Origin: Thermocrinis sp.
Lineage (GTDB): Bacteria; Aquificota; Aquificia; Aquificales; Aquificaceae
Direction: 5' to 3'
Length of the DNA: 16,078 nucleotides
NCBI GenBank assembly: GCA_022759285.1
Contig: JAEMPM010000109.1
Span: forward strand, 1-16,078
Shown one piece after another: positions 6,810 through 14,191 of this stretch (the first letter of the stretch is position 1; every line of letters starts with the position of its first letter). The notes under the pieces are model-generated. The model was not told the origin of the DNA, did not search any database, and was given only the letters and a program-made list of their open reading frames with translations. The position numbers and the translations under genes were made by a program.

Positions 6810-7381
6810 TGATAAGGCTTTTGGTAGGTCTTGGAAACCCGGGGAAAAAGTACGAAAGAACCAGGCACAATGTGGGTTTTATGGTGGTGGATGAATTCTT
6901 AAAAAAACTGAGGGTAAAGGACTACAGGGAGGAGTGTCTTTCTCATCTGTTCAGGGTCAAGGTTTTTGATAGGGAGGTTTTGGTGGCAAAGCCACAAACC
7001 TACATGAACAACTCGGGACTTGCGGTTTTAAACATCCTTGAAGAATACGAAATCCATCCAGAGGAGATGATGGTAATTTACGACGACTTGGACCTACCCT
7101 TGGGTAGGATACGCCTGCGCCTTGAGGGCAGTAGTGGAGGTCATCATGGCGTCGAGTCTATAATAAAGGAAATAAAGTCCGAAAACTTTGTAAGGCTTAG
7201 AATAGGCATAGGAAGACCCAAGGATAAAAGCAAGGTGGTGGAGTATGTGCTCTCTCCCTTTTCCTCAGAGGAAGAGCCTTTGCTATATACAGTTTTAAGC
7301 AGGGCTTGTGAGTGTATTCTTAGATGTCTTGAAACCTCTCCCCAAGACTCCATGTCCTTCTGCAACGCCCCGCTGGAGTAA
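6809..7381 (+). CDS. pth: Peptidyl-tRNA hydrolase
   Basis: Cleaves the ester bond of peptidyl-tRNA released from stalled ribosomes, recycling tRNA; cytoplasmic. At 190 residues it has family length. It shows GLGNPG (7-12, Asn10), the catalytic His20 in RTRHNVGF, KPQTYMNNSG (61-70) and YDDLDLPLG (91-99, with the catalytic aspartate). In the helical tRNA-binding region the common GGHNG motif reads GGHHG (109-113), placing His at the position of E. coli Asn114. That position is not strictly fixed in the family, so I expect an active enzyme. The ATG overlaps the rplY stop. The gene is followed by a 66-base or longer gap before mutS2, where I see no clear terminator. Confidence 0.97.
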   Translation: MIRLLVGLGNPGKKYERTRHNVGFMVVDEFLKKLRVKDYREECLSHLFRVKVFDREVLVAKPQTYMNNSGLAVLNILEEYEIHPEEMMVIYDDLDLPLGRIRLRLEGSSGGHHGVESIIKEIKSENFVRLRIGIGRPKDKSKVVEYVLSPFSSEEEPLLYTVLSRACECILRCLETSPQDSMSFCNAPLE

Positions 7382-7483
7382 TTCATTTCCGATAAAAACT
7401 GCCTCAGGTCCTAACCATTAACCGCAAGTTGATATCTTCCCTCAACTGTGAAAATTTGGGATATGCATATAAAATTTTCCTCT
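7382..7483 (+). promoter_or_regulatory. Gap before mutS2 with a -10-like TATAAA
   Basis: This is the stretch between the pth stop and the preferred mutS2 start. TATAAA (7468-7473) lies 10 bases before the GTG at 7484. TTGATA (7429-7434) is too far upstream to be its -35 element. No Shine-Dalgarno precedes any candidate start (GTG 7448, ATG 7463, GTG 7484). A promoter giving a near-leaderless mutS2-fliI mRNA is possible but unproved. Confidence 0.25.
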
Positions 7484-9745
7484 GTGAGGGAGAAGGACTT
7501 TTCCCACTTAGAGCTGTGGAAGGTCTTTGAAAGGCTCAAGGGATACTTCAATTCAAAGGCAACGGAGAAATTCTTGCAAACTTTAAAGCCTTACACAGAT
7601 GTGGAAGAGCTAAGGCAAGAAATTCAGCTGGTGGAGGACTTTATTGCGGTGGAGGACTCTTTGATTCTTTATCCCTTTGGAGACATAGAGCCCTATCTAA
7701 AAAAATCCGTCCTGCAGGATGCAACTCTCAGCTTGGAGGAAATATTAGAGATATACAAAGTTATAAAGCTAATACGGGATGCAAGAAGAGCCCTTGGTGC
7801 CCATGTACCCCTTAGGAAGAGTTTGGGGAACCTTCTAAAAACCCTCCATCACTTTCCACAGATAGAAGGCATTATAGAGAGCACCATAGATCAGAGGGGC
7901 TTTGTTAAGGACAGTGCCAGCCAAGAGCTATCAACCATCAGAAAAAAGATCAGGGATTTAGAAAAGGAGGTCACCAAAAGGTTGGAAAACATCCTCAACC
8001 GTCCCGACGCAGACAGGCTTCTCTCAGACAAGATCATAACTATAAGGAATAACCGCTATGTTTTACCTGTAAAGACTACGGAGATCAGCAAGATTGTAGG
8101 CATAGTGCACGGCACTTCGTCTTCTGGATACACTACCTACTTGGAACCTTACAGTGTGGTGGAATTGAACAACCAACTTGTGGTATTGAAGGAAGAAGAG
8201 GAAGAGGAGATCAAAAAGGTTCTAAAGCGGATAACCTCCTACATCGGAGAATTCAGCACAAAGCTTATGACTGCTTACTACACCCTGCTAAAGCTAGATT
8301 ACCTAAAGGCGGTAGCTCGCTTTAGCAAGGAGATAGGGGGCAAGTTTCCGAAGCTTTCGCATGATAGGATTTTTTTAAAGTCCGTCAAACATCCCCTTTT
8401 GGTATTCACTAAGGACCATGTAGTGCCTATAGATATAAAGATTGAGGGTAAGAAAGGGCTTATTCTTACTGGTCCTAACACGGGGGGAAAAACGGTAGCC
8501 CTAAAAACCCTTGGTCTGTGTGCCCTCATGTTCCAATTTGCACTGCCCATTCCTATAGAGGAGGGAGAATTGCCGGTTTTTGAAGGTATATACACAGATA
8601 TAGGAGATGAACAGAGCATAGAGCAGAACCTTTCCACCTTTTCTGCCCATGTCTCGAACTTGGCAGAGTTTTTGCCACTGGTTAATGAAAAAAGCCTGGT
8701 GCTTTTGGACGAGCTGGGTGCGGGTACAGACCCTATGGAAGGTTCTGCCTTGAGTATAGGTGTCCTTGAGTATTTGAAGAACAAAAAGGCTTATGTCTTT
8801 GCCACAACACACCATACACCTGTCAAGCTTTATGCTTTGGAGTCCGACTACTACACACCCGCCAGCGTATCCTTTGACAAAGAAACCTTAGAGCCCACAT
8901 ACCATATTCTTTACAACGCAGTGGGTAGCAGTATGGCCTTTGAGATAGCCAGAAGGTTTGGTATGCCAGAGGAGGTTTTGGAATACGCCCGCAAAAAGAT
9001 GCCCGCAGAGTTTGAAAGATTCTCAAAGGCTAAGGAAGACTTAGAAGAGCTAATAAAAGAGTATCAGAGAAAGCTAAAAGAAGTAGAGCAGGCAAAAGAA
9101 GAGCTAGAAAGAATGAAGGCGGAATACTCCTCCTTGCTTGCCCTCTCAGAGGAGATCAAGGAAAATGCTTACAGGGAGGGAATGTCTCGGGCTTTGCAGT
9201 ATTTACAGGAGGTAGAAAGAGAAGCAGAAGAGCTTTTAAAAAGTGCAAGGGAAAGGCAGAAGATAAAGCAGTTCGTTAAGGAAAAAAAGCAAGAGGTTAT
9301 GAAAGAACTAAAGGAGGAACCGGTAAAGGTTGGCGATTGGGTGGAGTTTATGGGCTCAAAGGGAAGGGTTCTGGAGATAAGGGAGGACAAAGTGCAGGTG
9401 TCCTTTGGTGGTGTGAAGGCTTGGGTGGAAAAACAAAAGCTAAAGAAAGCACCTCCACCCGTAGTAGGGCAGGAGGAATACTCCTTTGAGGTAAGTAAGA
9501 GATTTCCTACGGAAATAAATCTAATAGGACTTAGCACAGAGGAAGCCATTTATAAGCTTGAGGCTTTCTTGAAGGAGGCTAAAGCTCTTGGGATAAAGAG
9601 CGTAAAGGTTATCCACGGTACGGGAGTTTTAAAAAGGGTGGTTGAGAACTTTTTGGAAAGTTCAAATTTGGTAGTTTTTCGTAGAGAGGGATACCCAAGG
9701 GAAGGGGGAGCGGGCGTTTCGGTGGTATTTTTGGAAAAGCCATGA
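7484..9745 (+). CDS. mutS2: MutS2-family DNA- or ribosome-acting ATPase with Smr domain
   Basis: MutS2 proteins suppress homologous recombination or rescue collided ribosomes, depending on the species; they do not act in standard mismatch repair. The frame is open from GTG 7448 (765 residues). I prefer GTG 7484 (753 residues) because its first residues, REKDFSHLELWKV, align with the start of Bacillus MutS2. Numbering here is from 7448. The core and clamp region (about 13-330) comes first. Walker A GPNTGGKT is 342-349, the STFSAH signature is near 397, and Walker B LVLLDELGAGTDP starts at 417. A long coiled coil spans about 525-620, a KOW-like beta region about 625-670, and the Smr domain runs from about 685 to the end. 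The Smr motifs are altered: LDLRG reads INLIG (690-694), and HGKGTG is shortened to HGTG (723-726). fliI starts 18 bases after the stop. Confidence 0.95.
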   Translation: MREKDFSHLELWKVFERLKGYFNSKATEKFLQTLKPYTDVEELRQEIQLVEDFIAVEDSLILYPFGDIEPYLKKSVLQDATLSLEEILEIYKVIKLIRDARRALGAHVPLRKSLGNLLKTLHHFPQIEGIIESTIDQRGFVKDSASQELSTIRKKIRDLEKEVTKRLENILNRPDADRLLSDKIITIRNNRYVLPVKTTEISKIVGIVHGTSSSGYTTYLEPYSVVELNNQLVVLKEEEEEEIKKVLKRITSYIGEFSTKLMTAYYTLLKLDYLKAVARFSKEIGGKFPKLSHDRIFLKSVKHPLLVFTKDHVVPIDIKIEGKKGLILTGPNTGGKTVALKTLGLCALMFQFALPIPIEEGELPVFEGIYTDIGDEQSIEQNLSTFSAHVSNLAEFLPLVNEKSLVLLDELGAGTDPMEGSALSIGVLEYLKNKKAYVFATTHHTPVKLYALESDYYTPASVSFDKETLEPTYHILYNAVGSSMAFEIARRFGMPEEVLEYARKKMPAEFERFSKAKEDLEELIKEYQRKLKEVEQAKEELERMKAEYSSLLALSEEIKENAYREGMSRALQYLQEVEREAEELLKSARERQKIKQFVKEKKQEVMKELKEEPVKVGDWVEFMGSKGRVLEIREDKVQVSFGGVKAWVEKQKLKKAPPPVVGQEEYSFEVSKRFPTEINLIGLSTEEAIYKLEAFLKEAKALGIKSVKVIHGTGVLKRVVENFLESSNLVVFRREGYPREGGAGVSVVFLEKP

Positions 9746-9763
9746 AACCAAAGCTGAGATAGG

Positions 9764-11041
9764 ATGGATAAGGTCTTCAGAATTTACGGAAAGGTGGTTA
9801 AGGTAAGCGGTGTATATCTTGAGGCAACGGTACCAGAAGGTGCGGTGGGTAACCAGTGCATCATAAAAACGGAGACGGGAGATGTAGAAGGCGAGGTTAT
9901 AGGCTTTCATGAGAACAGATGCCTTATTATGCCCTTTAGCAGTTTGTTAGGAGTTAAAACAGGAAACAGGGTTTGGATAAAGAGGGAGCCTGTATCCACC
10001 GTTGTGGGTGAAAAAGCTTTGGGACAAATACTGGACCCCTTCGGTAGGAGAATTTCCGACGGAAAGCTGATACCTGGAGAGAAAAGACCCATTGAGCTAA
10101 AGGATATAAATCCCTTACAACGGGAGAGAATAAGGGAAATATTTGACACGGGCGTGAGAACCATAAATGCTCTGTTCACCTTGGGTAGAGGTCAAAAAAT
10201 TGGCATATTTGCAGGGGCAGGTGTGGGGAAAACTACCCTTCTTGGGATGATCACCCGATTTAGCAAGGCGGACGTTGTGGTCCTTGGGCTCATCGGGGAA
10301 AGGGGAAGAGAGGTCAGAGAGTTTGTAGAGGATATTCTTGGGAATTCAATAAAAAGAAGCGTGGTGATAACCACCACCGCAGACCAAACTCCAATACTGA
10401 AGGTTAAAGGTACTATCAGCGCCTTAGTGCATGCAAGGTATTTTGCGGAGAAGGGGTTAAACGTTTTGCTGGTTTTGGACTCTTTGACTAGGTTTGCAAT
10501 GGCACAAAGAGAGGTGGGACTTTCTGCAGGAGAGCCTCCCACATTAAAGGGCTACACACCCTCTGTTTTCTATCTGATGTCAAAGATAGTGGAAAGCTGT
10601 GGAAACTTTAGCAGGGGAAGCATAACGGGTATATTTAGCGTTTTGGTGGAGGGAGACGACATAAGCCTTGACCCTGTAGCTGATTCTCTTATGGGTATGC
10701 TGGACGGACACATAATCCTCTCGAGAAAGTTGGCAAACAGCGGTCTGTTTCCAGCCATAGATCCGGTGAGAAGTTTAAGCAGGCTTATGCCTCAGATAGT
10801 TTCAAAAGAGCACATGAGGGTTGCCCTTTACTTAAAAGAGCTTTTGAGTGCCTATGAATCAGTAGAGGATTTGGTGAATCTTGGCTTATACACCAAAGGA
10901 ACAAACCCTGTGGTGGATAAGGTTATCAAACACGAAAGGCTCATAAAGGATTTTTTAAGGCAAGATTACACAACTCCCGCCGACTTTGAAAGCAGTGTAT
11001 CAAGCCTGATGGAGTTATACAGAAGACTAACCCAGGAATAG
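9764..11041 (+). CDS. fliI: Flagellar type III export ATPase FliI
   Basis: ATPase that helps energise export of flagellar rod, hook and filament proteins at the cytoplasmic face of the basal body. At 425 residues it fits FliI/YscN proteins, related to F1 ATPase beta. It has an N-terminal beta-barrel domain (about 1-85), a Walker A loop GAGVGKTT (151-158), GERGREVREF, and a Walker B segment LLVLDSLTRFAMAQREVGL with Asp239. The family-typical SAGEPPTLKGYTPSVF, VEGDD, DPVADS and LDGHIILSR segments follow. I call FliI rather than a virulence YscN because no other type III gene is near and motile Aquificales carry scattered flagellar genes. fliH and fliJ are absent here. The gene has no strong Shine-Dalgarno and starts 18 bases after mutS2. 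It ends 4 bases from the convergent gene. Confidence 0.93.
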   Translation: MDKVFRIYGKVVKVSGVYLEATVPEGAVGNQCIIKTETGDVEGEVIGFHENRCLIMPFSSLLGVKTGNRVWIKREPVSTVVGEKALGQILDPFGRRISDGKLIPGEKRPIELKDINPLQRERIREIFDTGVRTINALFTLGRGQKIGIFAGAGVGKTTLLGMITRFSKADVVVLGLIGERGREVREFVEDILGNSIKRSVVITTTADQTPILKVKGTISALVHARYFAEKGLNVLLVLDSLTRFAMAQREVGLSAGEPPTLKGYTPSVFYLMSKIVESCGNFSRGSITGIFSVLVEGDDISLDPVADSLMGMLDGHIILSRKLANSGLFPAIDPVRSLSRLMPQIVSKEHMRVALYLKELLSAYESVEDLVNLGLYTKGTNPVVDKVIKHERLIKDFLRQDYTTPADFESSVSSLMELYRRLTQE

Positions 11042-11045
11042 GGTT

Positions 11046-11777
11046 TTATCTACCAAGCTTTTTCTTTGCAACCTCCGCTTCCTCCGAAAGGGGAAATTCT
11101 TTCAGGATTGCCTCGTAATATCTCTTTGCCTTCTCATTGTTTCCCTGAGCTTCGTAGAGCCTTGCCAGATGTAGGTAAGCAGAGGGCAGTTTGTTGCAAT
11201 CCACCATTTCTCCCCTTTTACACCTTTCTTCTAGGGTGCGCCACACCGCCTCAGCTCTAGCATTATCTCCCAAGTCTCTGTAAGTAATACCTAACCAAAG
11301 GTATGCGTTATCCGTAAGAGGAGTCTTCGGATATTTTTTTATGAACTCAATAAACTTCTCCTTTGCCTGATTTAGCTGTCTTAGATTATACAGTTCAAGG
11401 GCAGCCTTGTATTCCCTTTCGCAGTCGGGAGAAAGATCCTCTGGTTCAGATTGAGTAGGTTGCGTTTTAGGCTGTCTTTCTACCTTTGCAGGTTGGGATT
11501 GAGTTGCATTTTCTGGCTTTGATGGGATAGGCTGTGAAAGACTGGCCTTCCCCTCTACCTTTAATCTTTCCATCTCAAGCCTTAAGCTTGCCAAATTTTG
11601 TGATAATGCATCCACTCTCTCTTCGGTCTTTATCTGCTGGGCTTTAATGGCGTTTTGCTCTTCCTCCAGTTTTTCTATACGTCTGTTAATCTGGGCTAAT
11701 CTGGCGTTCAGTTCCTCTTGGGTAACCGCACCGCAGGAAGAGAGGAAAAAGCAAAGGAAAAGAATATTCTTTTTCAT
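11046..11777 (-). CDS. cpoB: CpoB/YbgF-like periplasmic lipoprotein (coiled coil plus TPR)
   Basis: Probably a relative of CpoB (YbgF), which links Tol-Pal envelope constriction to peptidoglycan synthesis at division. It has 243 residues. A short basic-hydrophobic signal ends in lipobox LSSC with Cys15 as the lipid-modified residue, followed by Gly-Ala. A coiled coil (about 19-76) resembles the CpoB trimer domain. Then comes a Gln/Pro/Lys-rich linker (80-115), and TPR-like repeats from about 120, including FIEFIKKYPKTPLTDNAYLW and YYEAILKEFPLSEEAE. Between the repeats is an insertion with Cys186 and Cys194. E. coli CpoB is soluble and not a lipoprotein. No tol or pal gene is in view, so the functional link is inferred from domain layout. 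The gene is divergent from the DUF815 gene, 25 bases away. Confidence 0.82.
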   Translation of the reverse strand: MKKNILFLCFFLSSCGAVTQEELNARLAQINRRIEKLEEEQNAIKAQQIKTEERVDALSQNLASLRLEMERLKVEGKASLSQPIPSKPENATQSQPAKVERQPKTQPTQSEPEDLSPDCEREYKAALELYNLRQLNQAKEKFIEFIKKYPKTPLTDNAYLWLGITYRDLGDNARAEAVWRTLEERCKRGEMVDCNKLPSAYLHLARLYEAQGNNEKAKRYYEAILKEFPLSEEAEVAKKKLGR

Positions 11778-11802
11778 AGACCTTTATTTTAAACTATTTG
11801 TT
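11778..11802. promoter_or_regulatory. 25-bp divergent promoter gap
   Basis: The whole space between two divergent starts is 25 A+T-rich bases. TAAACT (11790-11795) is 7 bases before the plus-strand ATG. On the minus strand TAAAAT is followed by AAAGG shortly before the lipoprotein ATG, so only that gene has a possible ribosome site. Any -35 elements must lie inside the opposite gene. Confidence 0.35.
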
Positions 11803-12567
11803 ATGTTTGAAGAATTTTTAGCCTTCAGGTTTAAAGATGGTAAGCTCCAACCTATAGCACATCCACACATGCCAAGCTTTGAAAATCTCCTCTTCATAGA
11901 CAGACAAAAAGAGGAGCTTAGAAGAAATACCCTACAGTTTGTAAAAGGCTATCCTGCCAACGATGCTCTACTTTGGGGAGACAGAGGAACAGGGAAGTCT
12001 TCCCTTGTGAAATCTATGCTGACACTCTTTGGTAAAGAAGGATTGAGGCTCATCCAAGTTTATAAGGCTCAGGTGGAAGACCTATCACAGCTCTATGAAT
12101 TGCTCAGAGACGGTAAAAAACGCTTTATTCTCTTCTTTGATGACCTTTCTTTTGAACCTGAAGAAGAGCAATACAGGCTTTTAAAGTCCATACTGGATGG
12201 AGACTTAGAAGAAAGGCCAGAAAACATACTGGTGTATGCTACATCCAACCGCAGAAACATTGTAGCAAATAGGGAAAGGGATGGAAAGTTCCCAGAAGAA
12301 GACTACAGAGAGATGATATCGTTGGTGGAGAGGTTTGGGCTTAGGCTGGGCTTTTTCTCCTTTGACAAAGCACAGTATCTAGAGATCGTGAAAGCTTACG
12401 CAAAGGAGAGGGGAATATCTATTCCTCAGCAGGAGTTGGAAGAGAGGGCGCTCCTTTGGGCTACCGAAAGGGGCAGTTTTTCCGGAAGGACAGCTTATCA
12501 GTTTATAAAAGATCTGGAGGGAAGGCTAAAGCTCAGCCAAACCTTCCCGTCACATAGTCCTCCGTGA
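11803..12567 (+). CDS. DUF815-type AAA ATPase
   Basis: A predicted cytoplasmic P-loop ATPase of 254 residues resembling the DUF815 family, whose function is not established. Visible are FIDRQKEELRRN (31-42) in the N-terminal part, Walker A GDRGTGKSS (59-67), Walker B FILFFDDLSF (108-117), a sensor-1 segment YATSNRRNI (145-153), a family-type ERFGLRLGF (176-184), and a C-terminal lid with GSFSGRTAYQF (224-234). The frame is open further upstream to 11647, but that part lies antisense to the lipoprotein gene and has no family similarity, so I start at ATG 11803. There is no Shine-Dalgarno, and a -10-like TAAACT is 7 bases upstream. The last 35 bases overlap the end of pstB on the other strand. 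Confidence 0.9.
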   Translation: MFEEFLAFRFKDGKLQPIAHPHMPSFENLLFIDRQKEELRRNTLQFVKGYPANDALLWGDRGTGKSSLVKSMLTLFGKEGLRLIQVYKAQVEDLSQLYELLRDGKKRFILFFDDLSFEPEEEQYRLLKSILDGDLEERPENILVYATSNRRNIVANRERDGKFPEEDYREMISLVERFGLRLGFFSFDKAQYLEIVKAYAKERGISIPQQELEERALLWATERGSFSGRTAYQFIKDLEGRLKLSQTFPSHSPP

Positions 12568-13300
12568 GCTTCTTGTCAGGCTTGGTGAATATCTTTTCTG
12601 TAGGGTTGAACTCTATGAGCTCACCTAAATACATAAAGCCCGTATAGTCAGATATCCTTGCAGCCTGTTGCATATTGTGGGTGACGATCACTATGGTGAT
12701 CCTCTTTTTAAGCTCCACTATAAGTTCCTCTATTTTGGCAGTGGATATGGGGTCCAGAGCGGAGGTAGGTTCATCAAAGAGTAATACTTCTGGTTCCACT
12801 GCAATAGCCCTGGCTATACATAGCCTTTGTTGTTGTCCTCCCGAGAGGGAGAAGGCACTGTCTTTGAGCCTGTCTTTGACTTCGTCCCAGAGGGCAGCGT
12901 CTTTTAAAGCCTTTTCCACTCTGTCCTTTAGCTCGGTACCCTTTATACCCTTTAGTTTTAGACCAAAGGCTACATTGTCAAAGATAGACATGGGAAATGG
13001 TGTGGGCTTTTGGAAGACCATACCTACTCTACTTCTGAGGTCTATAACATCCATGTTGAATATACTTTCGCCATCAAGGAGGATTTCTCCTTCGTATCTG
13101 TTGTTTGGATACAGGTCGTGCATACGGTTAAGACATCTCAAAAGAGTGGTCTTTCCACAACCGGAGGGCCCAATGAGGGCGGTTACCTTTCTGTCGTATA
13201 TGGGCATGTTTATGTTTTTGAGAGCTTGATGGGAACCGTAGTAGAAGTTGAGGTTTTTAACTTCCATGTGTGTCTTTAAAGTGGTCTGAGTCTCTATCAT
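12533..13300 (-). CDS. pstB: Phosphate ABC transporter ATP-binding protein PstB
   Basis: The ATPase subunit that powers phosphate import through PstA-PstC at the inner membrane. At 255 residues it has normal length. It shows Walker A GPSGCGKT (44-51), Q-loop Gln97, ABC signature LSGGQQQR (152-159), Walker B LLFDEP (173-178, catalytic Glu177) and H-loop His208. PstB-specific features are NFYYGSHQAL, FQKPTPFPMSIFDNVAFGL and the C-terminal DYVTGRFG. The first ATG is preferred over Met12 because AAAGGAGGG lies just upstream. It is the last gene of pstSCAB, 3 bases after pstA. No phoU follows; the next gene is convergent and overlaps it by 35 bases. Confidence 0.98.
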   Translation of the reverse strand: MIETQTTLKTHMEVKNLNFYYGSHQALKNINMPIYDRKVTALIGPSGCGKTTLLRCLNRMHDLYPNNRYEGEILLDGESIFNMDVIDLRSRVGMVFQKPTPFPMSIFDNVAFGLKLKGIKGTELKDRVEKALKDAALWDEVKDRLKDSAFSLSGGQQQRLCIARAIAVEPEVLLFDEPTSALDPISTAKIEELIVELKKRITIVIVTHNMQQAARISDYTGFMYLGELIEFNPTEKIFTKPDKKLTEDYVTGRFG

Positions 13301-13303
13301 AGT

Positions 13304-14191
13304 TTACCCTCCTTTCTTACCCGTTATGGAGCGCACTATATAAAAAAGAGGTTCAAGTAAATTTCTGTGGAGCAAAACCTTTGCCAGTATGGAAAGCAAC
13401 AGCACACCCATGGTCAGTATAAATGCCGCAGCCCAAGCTTGTTGGTGCCAGTAATTGTAAGGTCCCATTACATAGTTGAACACAGTTACAGTTAAAGATG
13501 CCATCGGGTCCCTAAGGTCAAAGGTCAAAACGTTGTTGTTGAAGGAAGTAAAGAGCAAAGGTGCAGTTTCTCCTGCAATACGGGCAACGCTAAGGATCAC
13601 ACCCGTCAATATTCCCACCTTTGCCGCCCTCATGACCACATCCTTTATAACCTGCCATTTGTAAGCTCCCAAAGCGTATGCTGCTTCTCTCATTTCTTTG
13701 GGAACCAACTTTAGCATTTCGTCGGTGGTGATGGCAATAACGGGTAACATCAAAAGGGCTAAAGCAACTGCACCAGAAAAGCCGTTAAAGTGTCCTACAG
13801 GTTTTACCAACATTGCATAAACCACCGCACCCATCAAGATTGAGGGAGTGCTAACCATTATGTCTGTGATCTGTCTGATGGTCATGAAGAACTTGCTATT
13901 CCTTCCGTACTCCGCAAAGTATACACCAGCCATTATACCTATGGGGACTCCTATTATGGTGGCAAGGGAGGTGATGATAAAGTGTCCAACAAAGGCAGGT
14001 CTTAGACCTCCTCCCTCTTCTCCGGGTGGTGTGGGATCCAAATAGATAAGCTCTGGACGAAGATACTTAAAGCCATTTACAAAAAGACAGCCAAGGATCC
14101 AAAAGAGCCAAAAAATTCCATAAACGGCGGTAAGAAAGGACAAAAAGAGCATAAAATTGCTAAAGAGCTTTCTACGGGTTTTTCTGCTCAT
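13304..14191 (-). CDS. pstA: Phosphate ABC transporter permease PstA
   Basis: One of two membrane permease subunits of the phosphate importer. It has 295 residues from the ATG at 14191. About six transmembrane helices are visible, starting with LFLSFLTAVYGIFWLFWI near the N-terminus and ending with FILTMGVLLLSILAKVLL. The cytoplasmic EAA loop that docks on PstB reads REAAYALGAYKWQVIKDVV, and the PstA-typical RIAGETAPLLFT follows. The ATG is chosen because it overlaps the pstC stop as ATGA, the usual coupled arrangement. A GTG at 14200 would add three residues. The N-terminal basic stretch SRKTRRKL suggests a cytoplasmic N-terminus. Confidence 0.97.
   Translation of the reverse strand: MSRKTRRKLFSNFMLFLSFLTAVYGIFWLFWILGCLFVNGFKYLRPELIYLDPTPPGEEGGGLRPAFVGHFIITSLATIIGVPIGIMAGVYFAEYGRNSKFFMTIRQITDIMVSTPSILMGAVVYAMLVKPVGHFNGFSGAVALALLMLPVIAITTDEMLKLVPKEMREAAYALGAYKWQVIKDVVMRAAKVGILTGVILSVARIAGETAPLLFTSFNNNVLTFDLRDPMASLTVTVFNYVMGPYNYWHQQAWAAAFILTMGVLLLSILAKVLLHRNLLEPLFYIVRSITGKKGG
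13307..13315 (-). promoter_or_regulatory. Shine-Dalgarno for pstB, overlapping the pstA end
   Basis: On the minus strand AAAGGAGGG is followed by the pstA stop TAA and then the pstB ATG, reading GGAGGGTAAACTATG. The site is strong, sets the pstB start at 13300, and implies coupled translation. Confidence 0.7.

Noticed and set aside
9764..11041. Virulence-type YscN ATPase instead of FliI
   Set aside because: No other type III secretion gene nearby; sequence features fit both; a flagellar role is more likely in motile Aquificales.
11029..11049. Hairpin AACCC/GGGTT followed by TTAT at the fliI / lipoprotein junction, as a bidirectional terminator
   Set aside because: Only five base pairs with a seven-base loop and a short T run, which is weak for a thermophile, so not called as a feature.
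11647..11802. N-terminal extension of the DUF815 ATPase (frame open from 11647)
   Set aside because: It is antisense to the coiled-coil part of the lipoprotein gene, has low-complexity Ser-rich translation and no family similarity. The ATG at 11803 gives a normal start.
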